From positions 1-23,136 of IMG/VR virus record IMGVR_UViG_3300029259_000322: a stretch of DNA of 23,136 nucleotides, one strand, 5' to 3'. Positions 1-7,074 of this stretch are shown here, one piece after another. The position numbers were made by a program, and so were the translations under genes. How positions within the stretch are numbered: position 1 is the first letter of the stretch; the number at the start of each line of letters is the position of its first letter. Below the pieces are notes generated by a model. It was not told the DNA's origin, made no database searches, and saw only the letters and a program-made list of their open reading frames with translations. This DNA comes from a virus.

Positions 1-1
1 C

Positions 2-361
2 GTTCATCATGCAACCGGCGCTAAGCCTAGAAGGTGGTATCCAAAAGCATTTCAGGCTAATCCCAATGCTCGTTGGTGGTTTGGTATCGACGGTCTTCCG
101 GGGGAAAGCCACAAGTATAGAATAAACCAAGATGGTCAAAAGCTATTTGATATTATGGTTGAATCAATTCCATACTTGAAGCAACTGCCCGTATGGCAAT
201 ATATTGTATTTAAGTATAATCAAGACCATATTGAAGAAGCTCATAATATGGCAAAGGAAGCAGGAGTACAATTTATGGTAGTAAACTCTTCACGTTGGTT
301 AAAAGGCGAGGATGAATACCGGCCCACCAAAGAACATAGTCTGAGTTTACACGATGGATAA
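2..361 (+). CDS. Radical SAM enzyme core, C-terminal part (5' end outside window)
   Basis: The reading frame is open from the first full codon at position 2, so the gene begins upstream of the window; the internal ATG at 155 is not the likely start. The visible 119 residues correspond to the second half of a radical SAM barrel. They align by eye with the complete homologue at 1528-2223: WWFGIDGLPGE matches VTFAVDGVNQ, YIVFKYNQDHIEEA matches TIVFKHNEDYLDEI, and NSSRW matches TPSDRW. The CX3CX2C cluster motif would lie upstream and cannot be seen. The frame stops just after this conserved segment, and the cysteine-rich SPASM-like part follows as a separate gene with an 8-base overlap. Radical SAM chemistry is inferred from the homologue; the substrate is unknown. 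Confidence 0.75.
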   Translation, partial: VHHATGAKPRRWYPKAFQANPNARWWFGIDGLPGESHKYRINQDGQKLFDIMVESIPYLKQLPVWQYIVFKYNQDHIEEAHNMAKEAGVQFMVVNSSRWLKGEDEYRPTKEHSLSLHDG

Positions 362-701
362 TGAACGTACCGAGTTAGATCCAAAATGTTTAACTGGCGG
401 GCAGGAAGCCTTTGCTATTACAAATCGTGGTGAACTTATACCTTGTTGCTGGTTAGATAATCAAGTAAATAGAAGAGATCCTGATTACATAAAATTACTA
501 ATAGCAAGTCATATTCAGGATTACGACTCGATTGAAGAAATTCTATTTACAGACGAATGGCTCGAGTTTCAGGATAATCTAAAGAAAGGCATAGGGTTTA
601 CCATTTGTCATCTCGTGTGCAAAAAACGAGATTCTCCGCAGCACAAAAGAGAAACGTTTTACGGCGAAGACAACGACAAAAAATACGTAAAAGAAACGTG
701 A
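354..701 (+). CDS. Stand-alone SPASM-like Fe-S domain, partner of the upstream radical SAM core
   Basis: This 115-residue protein has the cysteine layout of a SPASM/twitch auxiliary-cluster domain: Cys12, a GELIPCCW segment with Cys31-Cys32, a DEWLEF helix, and a closing CX3C (Cys85, Cys89). In most known enzymes this domain is fused to the C-terminus of the radical SAM core and holds auxiliary 4Fe-4S clusters near the substrate. Here it begins at an ATG that overlaps the end of the core gene by 8 bases in a different frame. The same arrangement occurs at 2220-2600. No strong Shine-Dalgarno is visible, so translation probably depends on coupling to the upstream gene. A frameshifted single gene cannot be excluded for this copy alone. 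The tail beyond residue 90 is lysine-rich and probably flexible. Confidence 0.7.
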   Translation: MDNERTELDPKCLTGGQEAFAITNRGELIPCCWLDNQVNRRDPDYIKLLIASHIQDYDSIEEILFTDEWLEFQDNLKKGIGFTICHLVCKKRDSPQHKRETFYGEDNDKKYVKET

Positions 702-712
702 TAGATATCAAT

Positions 713-1528
713 ATGGTAGATTCGATACACAATATAAGAGAACAAGGTTACCTTGGGGTTGATTTCTATCTGTCTAAGTCTTGCAATAAGTCTTGCCACT
801 ATTGCACCGCCTGGACTTTAGAGATGCGCAACCTTCACGTGGACATGGAATTTTTAACTAATACTCTCGACGGGTTCGACGGTCATAGGGTGAATGTAAA
901 TTTACTTGGCGGTGAGCCGGGTTTAATTAAAAACCTTAAAGAGGTTATTGCCAAGGTCAAAACGTACGACAATATAAAACTATCGGTGCTTTCTAATTCT
1001 CTTATAAGAAAATTTCACCCGTATGTTCTAGAAGATCCTGAGATCTATTATGTTGAGCATTTAGTATTAGATTTCCACGAAGACAAAATAGAGAAGTTAG
1101 GCAACTTTCCCTTTTTCCCAGAGAATAATTTAAACAACTACAATCTAGTTATTAAGACGCCCGGTTATTATGAGCATCTGGCTAAACACGACATGTCCGA
1201 GCTAGATCATAAAAACACTTTACTCAAAGAGTTTAATTCCCGTTCTCCTAACTGGGCCAAAAATTCACAAGCACCCGAGTTCGACAGACGTATGTGTGCT
1301 GCCTTTCCTAAAGTGCCGGTGGTTGACTTTGAGATAAAAAAGATAAGACATTGCAGTAAGAAAGTAATTAATGGTTCTAAGGTGTTTGACGTTACTCGCG
1401 AAAACATACAAAAGATGATGAACTTTGAATTGTTTGGATTTGAAAAGTATTGTATAGGCTGTACTGAGCACATCGAAAAAAGACCCCCAGAACAAATATT
1501 AAGAATAATGGAAGCGGGAGTAGTGTAA
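713..1528 (+). CDS. One-piece radical SAM protein
   Basis: A radical SAM enzyme of about 271 residues, not split. Near the N-terminus it carries CNKSCHYC (CX3CX2C; Cys24, Cys28, Cys31 from the ATG at 713), which binds the SAM-ligating 4Fe-4S cluster, followed by LLGGEPG, the GGE motif that binds the SAM amino group. Cysteines near the C-terminus (RRMC, RHCSKK, KYCIGC) suggest an auxiliary cluster region. The open frame extends back to 605, but that part is a basic stretch reading through the preceding gene and is unlikely to be translated. A GTG at 698, which overlaps the upstream TGA by four bases, is a reasonable alternative start. The stop overlaps the next ATG as TAATG. Reaction and substrate are unknown. 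Confidence 0.8.
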   Translation: MVDSIHNIREQGYLGVDFYLSKSCNKSCHYCTAWTLEMRNLHVDMEFLTNTLDGFDGHRVNVNLLGGEPGLIKNLKEVIAKVKTYDNIKLSVLSNSLIRKFHPYVLEDPEIYYVEHLVLDFHEDKIEKLGNFPFFPENNLNNYNLVIKTPGYYEHLAKHDMSELDHKNTLLKEFNSRSPNWAKNSQAPEFDRRMCAAFPKVPVVDFEIKKIRHCSKKVINGSKVFDVTRENIQKMMNFELFGFEKYCIGCTEHIEKRPPEQILRIMEAGVV

Positions 1529-2223
1529 TGTATAATCATTACGGCCTTAATGTTTTCTTAGATATATCTACCTATTGCAATGCTGCTTGTCCTCAGTGTC
1601 ATAGGACTAATCCTAATGGTTTAGATAAAGCAGACTGGTTGCCTTTGGTAGCTTGGGACCTTGAAACTTTTAAGAAGGCTTATGATTTAGAGAACACTAA
1701 AATTCTATATCGCCATTTCTCGTTTTGTGGAACATGGGGAGATCCTGTAATGAATAGAGATCTTATAGGCATGGTAGAGTATATTATTAAATTCAGCAAT
1801 GCAGACGTTGGTATTGATACTAACGGAAGTATAAGAAATGAAGAGTGGTGGTGGGACCTAGGAAGAATTGGCGGTCGAAGGGTAAGAGTAACTTTCGCGG
1901 TTGATGGCGTAAACCAGAAAATGCATTCTCATTACAGACAAAAGACCGACCTTAAAAAAGTATTAAATAATATGGAATCACTATCAGGGACTATGTCTTA
2001 CCCTATAGTGCGAACTATAGTTTTTAAACACAATGAAGATTATCTTGATGAAATAGAAAAGTTGTGCAAAGATCACGGTGCATCGCATATAGAATTTACC
2101 CCTTCTGATCGTTGGGAGCGGGGATCGGTTTTTGAGTTTACGGACGGTAATGGTAACGCGCAACAACTAGAGCAAAGTAGAATACTTAAAGGTAGTCAAA
2201 AGCAAATCAGGAGGGAAGCATGA
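1528..2223 (+). CDS. Radical SAM enzyme core (split enzyme, core half)
   Basis: A 231-residue radical SAM core. CNAACPQC (Cys17, Cys21, Cys24) is the CX3CX2C cluster motif, preceded by FLDISTYC as the first strand. CGTWGDPVMNRD takes the place of the GGE/GEP motif, and DTNGS is a typical later strand. It is homologous to the partial gene at 2-361. The ATG overlaps the upstream stop (TAATG) and has a GGAG Shine-Dalgarno at 1517-1520. The protein ends after the conserved S-D-R-W segment and a polar tail, exactly where a SPASM-containing enzyme would continue; that continuation is the next gene, whose ATG overlaps this stop as ATGA. The two products probably form a complex. The substrate is unknown. 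Confidence 0.85.
   Translation: MYNHYGLNVFLDISTYCNAACPQCHRTNPNGLDKADWLPLVAWDLETFKKAYDLENTKILYRHFSFCGTWGDPVMNRDLIGMVEYIIKFSNADVGIDTNGSIRNEEWWWDLGRIGGRRVRVTFAVDGVNQKMHSHYRQKTDLKKVLNNMESLSGTMSYPIVRTIVFKHNEDYLDEIEKLCKDHGASHIEFTPSDRWERGSVFEFTDGNGNAQQLEQSRILKGSQKQIRREA
2209..2214 (+). promoter_or_regulatory. Strong Shine-Dalgarno for the split SPASM gene
   Basis: AGGAGG lies five bases before the ATG at 2220, inside the 3' end of the radical SAM core gene. It supports real internal translation initiation of the SPASM-like protein, and so a true two-gene arrangement rather than a sequencing frameshift. No slippery heptamer is visible next to it. Confidence 0.85.
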
Positions 2224-2600
2224 AAATTGTATGTAAGTGGTTAAAAGATAACCGAGTACTTGTTAACCCAGATGGTCAAGTATTACCATGTTGCTATCTT
2301 GCAAATCCCATTTGGGGTATAAAACAGAATTTTAAAGGCGGTGAAGCCGGGCGCCATAGCGATGGTGGCAAAGGGGTAGATTCAGACGGTAATCCATTAT
2401 CTGTTGTTTATAACCAGTTTGGTAAAGGTGGTAAATCAGCTATGGAAGAGTATAATAACGACAAAGAAAAGTATAATATCCATAATAACGATATGAAAGA
2501 TATTCTGAAAGGAAAATGGTTTACTAAAACATTACCGGATTCGTGGAAAGACGAAACTAAAACTATAAGCCAATGTAGGAAGTGGTGCGGAGAAGAATAA
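2220..2600 (+). CDS. Stand-alone SPASM-like Fe-S domain, partner of the radical SAM core at 1528
   Basis: This 126-residue protein begins with a cysteine (Cys5 in KIVCKW), then a beta-hairpin with NPDGQVLPCCYL (Cys24, Cys25), an ILKGKWF helix and a terminal CX3C (Cys119, Cys123). That is the order of a SPASM domain, including the usual G-x-V-x-P-C signature. It is preceded by a near-perfect Shine-Dalgarno and overlaps the core gene by four bases (ATGA), so it is translated as a separate chain. Between the two cysteine groups it carries a glycine-rich insert (about residues 38-75) that the paralogue at 354-701 lacks. It presumably supplies the auxiliary cluster and substrate contacts for the core subunit; that role is inference. 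Confidence 0.75.
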   Translation: MKIVCKWLKDNRVLVNPDGQVLPCCYLANPIWGIKQNFKGGEAGRHSDGGKGVDSDGNPLSVVYNQFGKGGKSAMEEYNNDKEKYNIHNNDMKDILKGKWFTKTLPDSWKDETKTISQCRKWCGEE

Positions 2601-2603
2601 AAA

Positions 2604-2638
2604 AGGGGGTTTACATTCCGATCGTGACATGTTATAAT
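2604..2638 (+). promoter_or_regulatory. Sigma70 / T4-early-type promoter upstream of the SGNH gene
   Basis: A -35 box TTTACA (2610-2615), embedded in AGGGGGTTTACA, is followed by a 17-base spacer and a perfect -10 box TATAAT (2633-2638). The predicted start site is near 2645, about 20 bases before the ATG at 2665. A GTTTAC-type -35 is, from memory, typical of T4 early promoters. An element with the same -35 surroundings and the same spacing lies upstream of gp25 on the other strand (20880-20914). The 64-base gap 2601-2664 holds this promoter and an AGGA ribosome site, but no terminator for the radical SAM genes. Confidence 0.8.
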
Positions 2639-2664
2639 AATTGCATCAATAGGAAACATGCATA

Positions 2665-3441
2665 ATGAAAAAGATTTTATTAGTAGGCGGTGATAGTTTT
2701 TCGGATCAAAGCTGTTCTAGCTACAAAGGAAAAGATATTCTAACATGGCCTGTATTATTGGCGGAAAAACTAAATATGAATTTAGTATGCGTGGCATCGG
2801 CGGGAGGAGGCAATGAACAAATATACTCTTCTATACAAGACTGGGTGTGTACTCACATAGATCATCCTCATCCGAAAGATATAGGCATGGTAATAGCTGC
2901 TTGGTCTAAAGCAGAAAGAATGGATTTTGAAATAAAAAATCATTTCGCGCCCTTTGACCGACTACAGAGTGGGGACCGTAGAACTTGGGAGAATACTCGT
3001 GTGTCGCCGAGAGGAGGGATTTTTCACTTTATGAGAAAAAGCGTAAGAAACTTTCACAACTTACAAATGCTATGCGAAAGTAACAATATACCATATAAGC
3101 AGTTCCAAGCGCTATCGTTGTTTAGGGACTATATAAATGAATACCACCGGCCAAATGCCGTAGGAGTAAGATTAAAATGTATAGATTATATTAGTGAATC
3201 CGCACAGTTTCGCCATATCAATAAAGATAATTTTATAGGTTGGCCGCTCTATGATGAAGCAGGGGGTTTTACGGTCGGAGATCTTAGATCGAAAAAATAT
3301 CGGGAAGCCATATATAACCTTGCTAATATTAGTCCTTATCATGGTGCTAAGGACGTCGACTGTGTAATTGGACCTAACGACACGCATCCAAATAAAATAG
3401 GCCATGAATTAATTGCGGAGTTCATCTATGAAAATCTTTAG
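2665..3441 (+). CDS. SGNH/GDSL-like hydrolase
   Basis: A 258-residue protein with the framework of the SGNH hydrolase family, which removes or transfers acyl groups through a serine nucleophile. The N-terminal strand runs into GGDSFS (block I; Ser11 as candidate nucleophile). ASAGGGNEQ (residues 44-52) fits the Gly/Asn oxyanion block, and the C-terminal NDTHPNKIGH (238-247) fits the catalytic acid-His block with His241. The usual acid position three residues before the His is Asn238, with Asp239 next to it, so the triad may be shifted or altered. No signal peptide is seen, so it probably acts in the cytoplasm. It is the first gene behind the promoter at 2604-2638 and overlaps the carbamoyltransferase by 14 bases. 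The substrate is unknown; acetylated glycan is one possibility. Confidence 0.65.
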   Translation: MKKILLVGGDSFSDQSCSSYKGKDILTWPVLLAEKLNMNLVCVASAGGGNEQIYSSIQDWVCTHIDHPHPKDIGMVIAAWSKAERMDFEIKNHFAPFDRLQSGDRRTWENTRVSPRGGIFHFMRKSVRNFHNLQMLCESNNIPYKQFQALSLFRDYINEYHRPNAVGVRLKCIDYISESAQFRHINKDNFIGWPLYDEAGGFTVGDLRSKKYREAIYNLANISPYHGAKDVDCVIGPNDTHPNKIGHELIAEFIYENL

Positions 3442-4936
3442 TGCAGCATTTGGTCCACACGACCATAACACATATGATGGAGTATTTCATAACCAAAGGG
3501 AAAGATATACTCGGCGTAAGCATAATATTCCATGGCATTATGATGCATACCCTCATCATAGCACAGTAGATAAAATGAACAAGGAAGACAAAAGTTCAGG
3601 TCAAGAATTTTATAAAGACTATTGGAAACCAGAAAATCATGAAATCTTTGCTTATACAACCACAGTCGGTGGTGTTGCGCAAATGCCTGAACTTGAATCA
3701 AAGAAAGAGTTTATGGACTGGCATCCTACTAACCTTTGGGATTATAAGAAAAGGGGAAACCTTTATTACATAGACCATCATCAATCGCATGCAGCTTATG
3801 CGTACTTAACTTCCGGCTTTGCTGAATCAGACATATTAGCAATTGACGGGCGGGGGTACAAATACAATACTGTATTTTTTGATAGAGATGGTTACCCCAA
3901 TATTCTAGATTTAGGCATTGGTGAAATATGGGATTGGTTTTCAAAAGAGCTTGACTTTGGTACTCTTGGTGCAAGTAAGGTAATGGGCTTAGTAGGTTAT
4001 AACAAGCCGGAACACATTCTATATGATCTCTATACGCTATTAGATCGGTTTTGGGATACAAAGGATAAAAGAGTAAGTAATATATGGAATGAATTAAGAT
4101 ATATTGCCAATAAAGAAAATCCTAGACATGTAGCATACACTTTGCAAAAGGCTACCGAGGAAAGAATTTTGGATGCCGTAAGGGAATTAAAAACTTCTGA
4201 CAATCTTTGTGTAACGGGCGGAGTTGCATACAATGGTTATGTAAACGAGTTACTTACGGAAGAATGGGATAACGTATTTGTTCCGCCCGCGCCGGGAGAC
4301 GAAGGCCAAGCCCTTGGAACGTATATGCATGCCGATTATATGCTAAACAAGAACACACATATTCCGTCTGTGTATGCAGGTAAAGAGTATGACTTTGTCG
4401 GCAAAGAGAAGGTAGATATAAAAGAAGTTGCTCAAGCAATTGCTGATGGTAAGATCATTGGTTGGTTCCAAGGTAAATCTGAGAGTGGGCATAGAGCACT
4501 GGGCAATAGAAGTATACTTGCCGATCCTAGAAATCCTAAGATAAAAAGTATTATTAACCACACGATTAAGATGCGGGAAGACTTTAGACCTTTTGCACCA
4601 AGTGTGCTCGAAGAACATTACCAAGAATACTTTGATACTGAAACACCGAGTCCTTATATGTCTCGCATTGTAAAAGTAAAGTCTGACAAAGTTCCTGGCA
4701 TTACCCACGTCGATGGAACAGCCCGCATCCAAACCGTTAACAGAGAACAGAATGAAAAGTTTTATGATCTGATTAACGAGTTCTATAAAATCACCGGCAT
4801 TCCCATGCTACTCAATACTAGCTTTAATTGTCAAGAGCCTATTGTCGAGACACCTACGGAAGCCATAGATACTTTTGAAAGAACTAAAATGGATATGTTG
4901 GTAATTAATGATTATATCATGCGTAAAATGGGGTAA
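3428..4936 (+). CDS. NodU/CmcH/TobZ-family carbamoyltransferase
   Basis: A complete 502-residue member of the family that transfers a carbamoyl group from carbamoyl phosphate, via carbamoyl-adenylate, to a hydroxyl. The Kae1-like domain holds HHQSHAAYA (His117, His118, His121), VTGGVAYNG (262-270) and PGDEGQALG around Asp291. The C-terminal YrdC-like part holds GHRALGNRSILADPR (from Gly354), KMREDFRPFAP and LLNTSFN. The proline of the usual GPRALG signature is His355. ATG 3428 is chosen because GGAG (3417-3420) sits seven bases upstream and the protein starts at the family's usual MKIF-like strand; the frame also has a TTG at 3413. Known family substrates are sugars and antibiotics, and phage members have been linked to carbamoylated hydroxymethyl bases. 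The acceptor here is unknown. Confidence 0.93.
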   Translation: MKIFSAAFGPHDHNTYDGVFHNQRERYTRRKHNIPWHYDAYPHHSTVDKMNKEDKSSGQEFYKDYWKPENHEIFAYTTTVGGVAQMPELESKKEFMDWHPTNLWDYKKRGNLYYIDHHQSHAAYAYLTSGFAESDILAIDGRGYKYNTVFFDRDGYPNILDLGIGEIWDWFSKELDFGTLGASKVMGLVGYNKPEHILYDLYTLLDRFWDTKDKRVSNIWNELRYIANKENPRHVAYTLQKATEERILDAVRELKTSDNLCVTGGVAYNGYVNELLTEEWDNVFVPPAPGDEGQALGTYMHADYMLNKNTHIPSVYAGKEYDFVGKEKVDIKEVAQAIADGKIIGWFQGKSESGHRALGNRSILADPRNPKIKSIINHTIKMREDFRPFAPSVLEEHYQEYFDTETPSPYMSRIVKVKSDKVPGITHVDGTARIQTVNREQNEKFYDLINEFYKITGIPMLLNTSFNCQEPIVETPTEAIDTFERTKMDMLVINDYIMRKMG

Positions 4937-6227
4937 CAAGTTTAGCCACGAACATGTGAACAGATTATATACGATGGTGGCTAAGAACATAAGCATCCCA
5001 TTTACATTTGTTTGCCATACGGAAAATCCCGAGAACATACACAAAGACATACAAATAAAACCTTTAGACACTTCTTTAGGTCTAGAAAAGTGGTGGTGGA
5101 AGCTAACACTATTTAATCAAGAACCCGGAGAACACATATTCTTCGATCTTGACGTAGTTATACAAAACAATCTACAACCTATTATTGATAGTATAAGACC
5201 TAACAAACTTTGTATGATAAAAGCCCTTTGGAAAACCTACGAACTAAAGGGCAATGACATGGATCATAACTCTTCTGTTATGGCATGGGGTGGTGATCTA
5301 TCTCATATATGGGATAAGTTTGAAGATGACGTTGAACATTACACTTGGGCATATAATGGCATAGACGGCTTTTTATATCACGAGATAAAAGATATAAACA
5401 CCTTTCCAGAAAAGCTAATCTACTCCAGACTGTTTGGTATTGATAAGGATAACTGTTATTCATACGGTGACTTTAAGGGATACTATGGTATGCCCGATTA
5501 TACGGTATGTATTTTTAATGGTTGGAGACGTGATAAGAAAGATGGCAAGTATCTGTTAGATGATTATGGCTATAAAGGTATGGAACATTACTGGGATGCT
5601 AAAACAAACTTTACAGGTATTGATACAAGAGTTTGGGAAGCTCTGTGGGAGTGTGAGTATTCAGGCGGTGACACTAAACATTTTTTAGATAGTATGTCGC
5701 CTAATCAAGTCGCATCTAAGGAATGGTTAATAGAAAATGTTAATAAACATCATCAACTTAGTATAAAGAAAGTTCAGTTGTGGGGTGGATGGTTCGCTCA
5801 CCCTATATCATCTATGCTTGTAAATGATTTATCCTCAGTCAATAGAATAACTAATCTCGACATAGATGAAAACGCTCTACATTATTGCAGGCTGTTAAAT
5901 TCTCATCTTAAATATCTTCATGTATTAGACACTCATTGTGCAGACGTATTAAATAAACATAAAACAGATATTGATACCGACTTAGTTATTAATACATCAT
6001 CTGAACATATGCCACCCCTATATACTATACTCGCAAAAAAAGAATACAAAAACACCTGTCTTTTTGCTGTACAAAGTAATAATATGTTTCACGTACCGGA
6101 TCATATCAACTGTGTAAACAGTGAAGACGAGTTAGTTGAAAATACTGGCTTAAAAGAAATATTATATAAAGGATCGCTAGATATGCCAAATGGATATAAA
6201 AGATTTATGGTAATTGGATATGCGTAG
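4908..6227 (+). CDS. Glycosyltransferase - SAM methyltransferase fusion
   Basis: A two-domain protein of 439 residues. Residues 1-210 form a GT-A type glycosyltransferase: it starts ISCVKWGNKF, has the KWWWKL segment and the metal/nucleotide-sugar motif FFDLDVV (Asp80, Asp82), and NSSVMAW fits the family's acceptor-side motif. Residues from about 245 look like a class I SAM-dependent methyltransferase: VQLWGGWF (289-296) as the glycine loop, LDID (317-320) as the acidic end of strand 2, then NTSSEHM (362-368), AVQSNNMF and HINC (399-402), a pattern I recall from phage methyltransferases. The ATG overlaps the carbamoyltransferase end by 29 bases, indicating coupling. Sugar donor, acceptor and methylated position are unknown. 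No membrane segment is seen. Confidence 0.75.
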   Translation: MIISCVKWGNKFSHEHVNRLYTMVAKNISIPFTFVCHTENPENIHKDIQIKPLDTSLGLEKWWWKLTLFNQEPGEHIFFDLDVVIQNNLQPIIDSIRPNKLCMIKALWKTYELKGNDMDHNSSVMAWGGDLSHIWDKFEDDVEHYTWAYNGIDGFLYHEIKDINTFPEKLIYSRLFGIDKDNCYSYGDFKGYYGMPDYTVCIFNGWRRDKKDGKYLLDDYGYKGMEHYWDAKTNFTGIDTRVWEALWECEYSGGDTKHFLDSMSPNQVASKEWLIENVNKHHQLSIKKVQLWGGWFAHPISSMLVNDLSSVNRITNLDIDENALHYCRLLNSHLKYLHVLDTHCADVLNKHKTDIDTDLVINTSSEHMPPLYTILAKKEYKNTCLFAVQSNNMFHVPDHINCVNSEDELVENTGLKEILYKGSLDMPNGYKRFMVIGYA

Positions 6228-7074
6228 AGTTATATACAGTTTCTACATAGACATTCCTAAAGAACATCTGGTATCACACCATGATTCTAAAGATAAGTTT
6301 GCTGATAACTATGAATGGTTGTTAGAATCTCAAAAAGCCTACGCTGATAAAATTGGTGTTGATTATAGACACTATGTTAAAGATCCGCTTTTTGATAACT
6401 ACGTTAAATGGTTTCAAGATAACTATCCCGACATTTCATATTACAACATTGTTAATTTCTGGAAGATAAAATTACTGTACGTTTTGTCTGAATGGTATGA
6501 CGAGGTGCTATACCTGGATATAGATGTTATACCAGTAACCGATTTAAACTTCTTTGAAGAGATGGATTTGTCAAAAGGGATTGCAATTATGACTGGCACT
6601 GCCAAAAGTCAGCAACCTACCGAGTGGAGAAATACTCTTAGATATAATCATGATGTTAGGTCTCCTATGGCTAAGATGTGGCACAGTAGTTGTATGCTGG
6701 GAGAGGCAGATATGTTGGTACTTAAACCGGATGTATTTAATACGGGAATAGTCGGTGCTACAAAGGGGCATATTCAGAAATTGGGCTACTTAGACGACTT
6801 CGAAGACACCCTAGATCTTATGTCTAATATGATAACAGATACGGATTTATACCCTAAGTCTATAAGTTATATGTTCGGATATGATAACGAAACCGTATGG
6901 GGATACAAGACTTATCTTAATAAAGTCGACTACCAAGTATTAGGAGAAGATTGGCACTACTTTATGGATAAGTGGAGTTATATAACAAAAGAAGCAAAGT
7001 TTGTTCATTGCGTAAGTAAAGACTTTAACTATGTAAGGCAATGGTGTGAAAAGAATAATATTCAGCCTGTATAG
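6220..7074 (+). CDS. DxD glycosyltransferase (GT8-like), copy 1
   Basis: A 284-residue GT-A fold glycosyltransferase. It begins MRRVIYSFYIDIP, then has a helix AYADKIGVDY, the strand and metal-binding motif LYLDIDVIP (Asp100, Asp102), and VFNTGIVGA, which fits the NxG segment of GT8-like enzymes. A late HCVSKDF segment could supply the C-terminal histidine of the active site. ATG 6220 overlaps the upstream stop by eight bases; a TTG at 6214 is in frame but less likely. It is paralogous to the next gene, sharing the N-terminal strand, the A-x-x-IGxDY helix and the DxD context, which points to tandem duplication. Donor and acceptor sugars are unknown. Confidence 0.8.
   Translation: MRRVIYSFYIDIPKEHLVSHHDSKDKFADNYEWLLESQKAYADKIGVDYRHYVKDPLFDNYVKWFQDNYPDISYYNIVNFWKIKLLYVLSEWYDEVLYLDIDVIPVTDLNFFEEMDLSKGIAIMTGTAKSQQPTEWRNTLRYNHDVRSPMAKMWHSSCMLGEADMLVLKPDVFNTGIVGATKGHIQKLGYLDDFEDTLDLMSNMITDTDLYPKSISYMFGYDNETVWGYKTYLNKVDYQVLGEDWHYFMDKWSYITKEAKFVHCVSKDFNYVRQWCEKNNIQPV

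Noticed and set aside
605-712. N-terminal extension of the one-piece radical SAM gene (basic, Arg/Lys-rich)
   Set aside because: It lies inside the preceding gene in another frame, has no ribosome site and adds only low-complexity basic residues before a family-like start at 698 or 713.
2190-2230. Programmed -1 frameshift joining the radical SAM core and SPASM genes
   Set aside because: No slippery heptamer is visible near the junction, and a strong AGGAGG sits at the right distance for independent initiation at 2220.
2601-2664. A peptide precursor gene for the radical SAM enzymes
   Set aside because: The only gap in the cassette holds promoter elements and a ribosome site. The ATG at 2658 opens only about ten codons with no leader/core features.
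3413-3427. TTG start five codons upstream for the carbamoyltransferase
   Set aside because: ATG 3428 has a well-placed GGAG and gives the family-like N-terminal strand.
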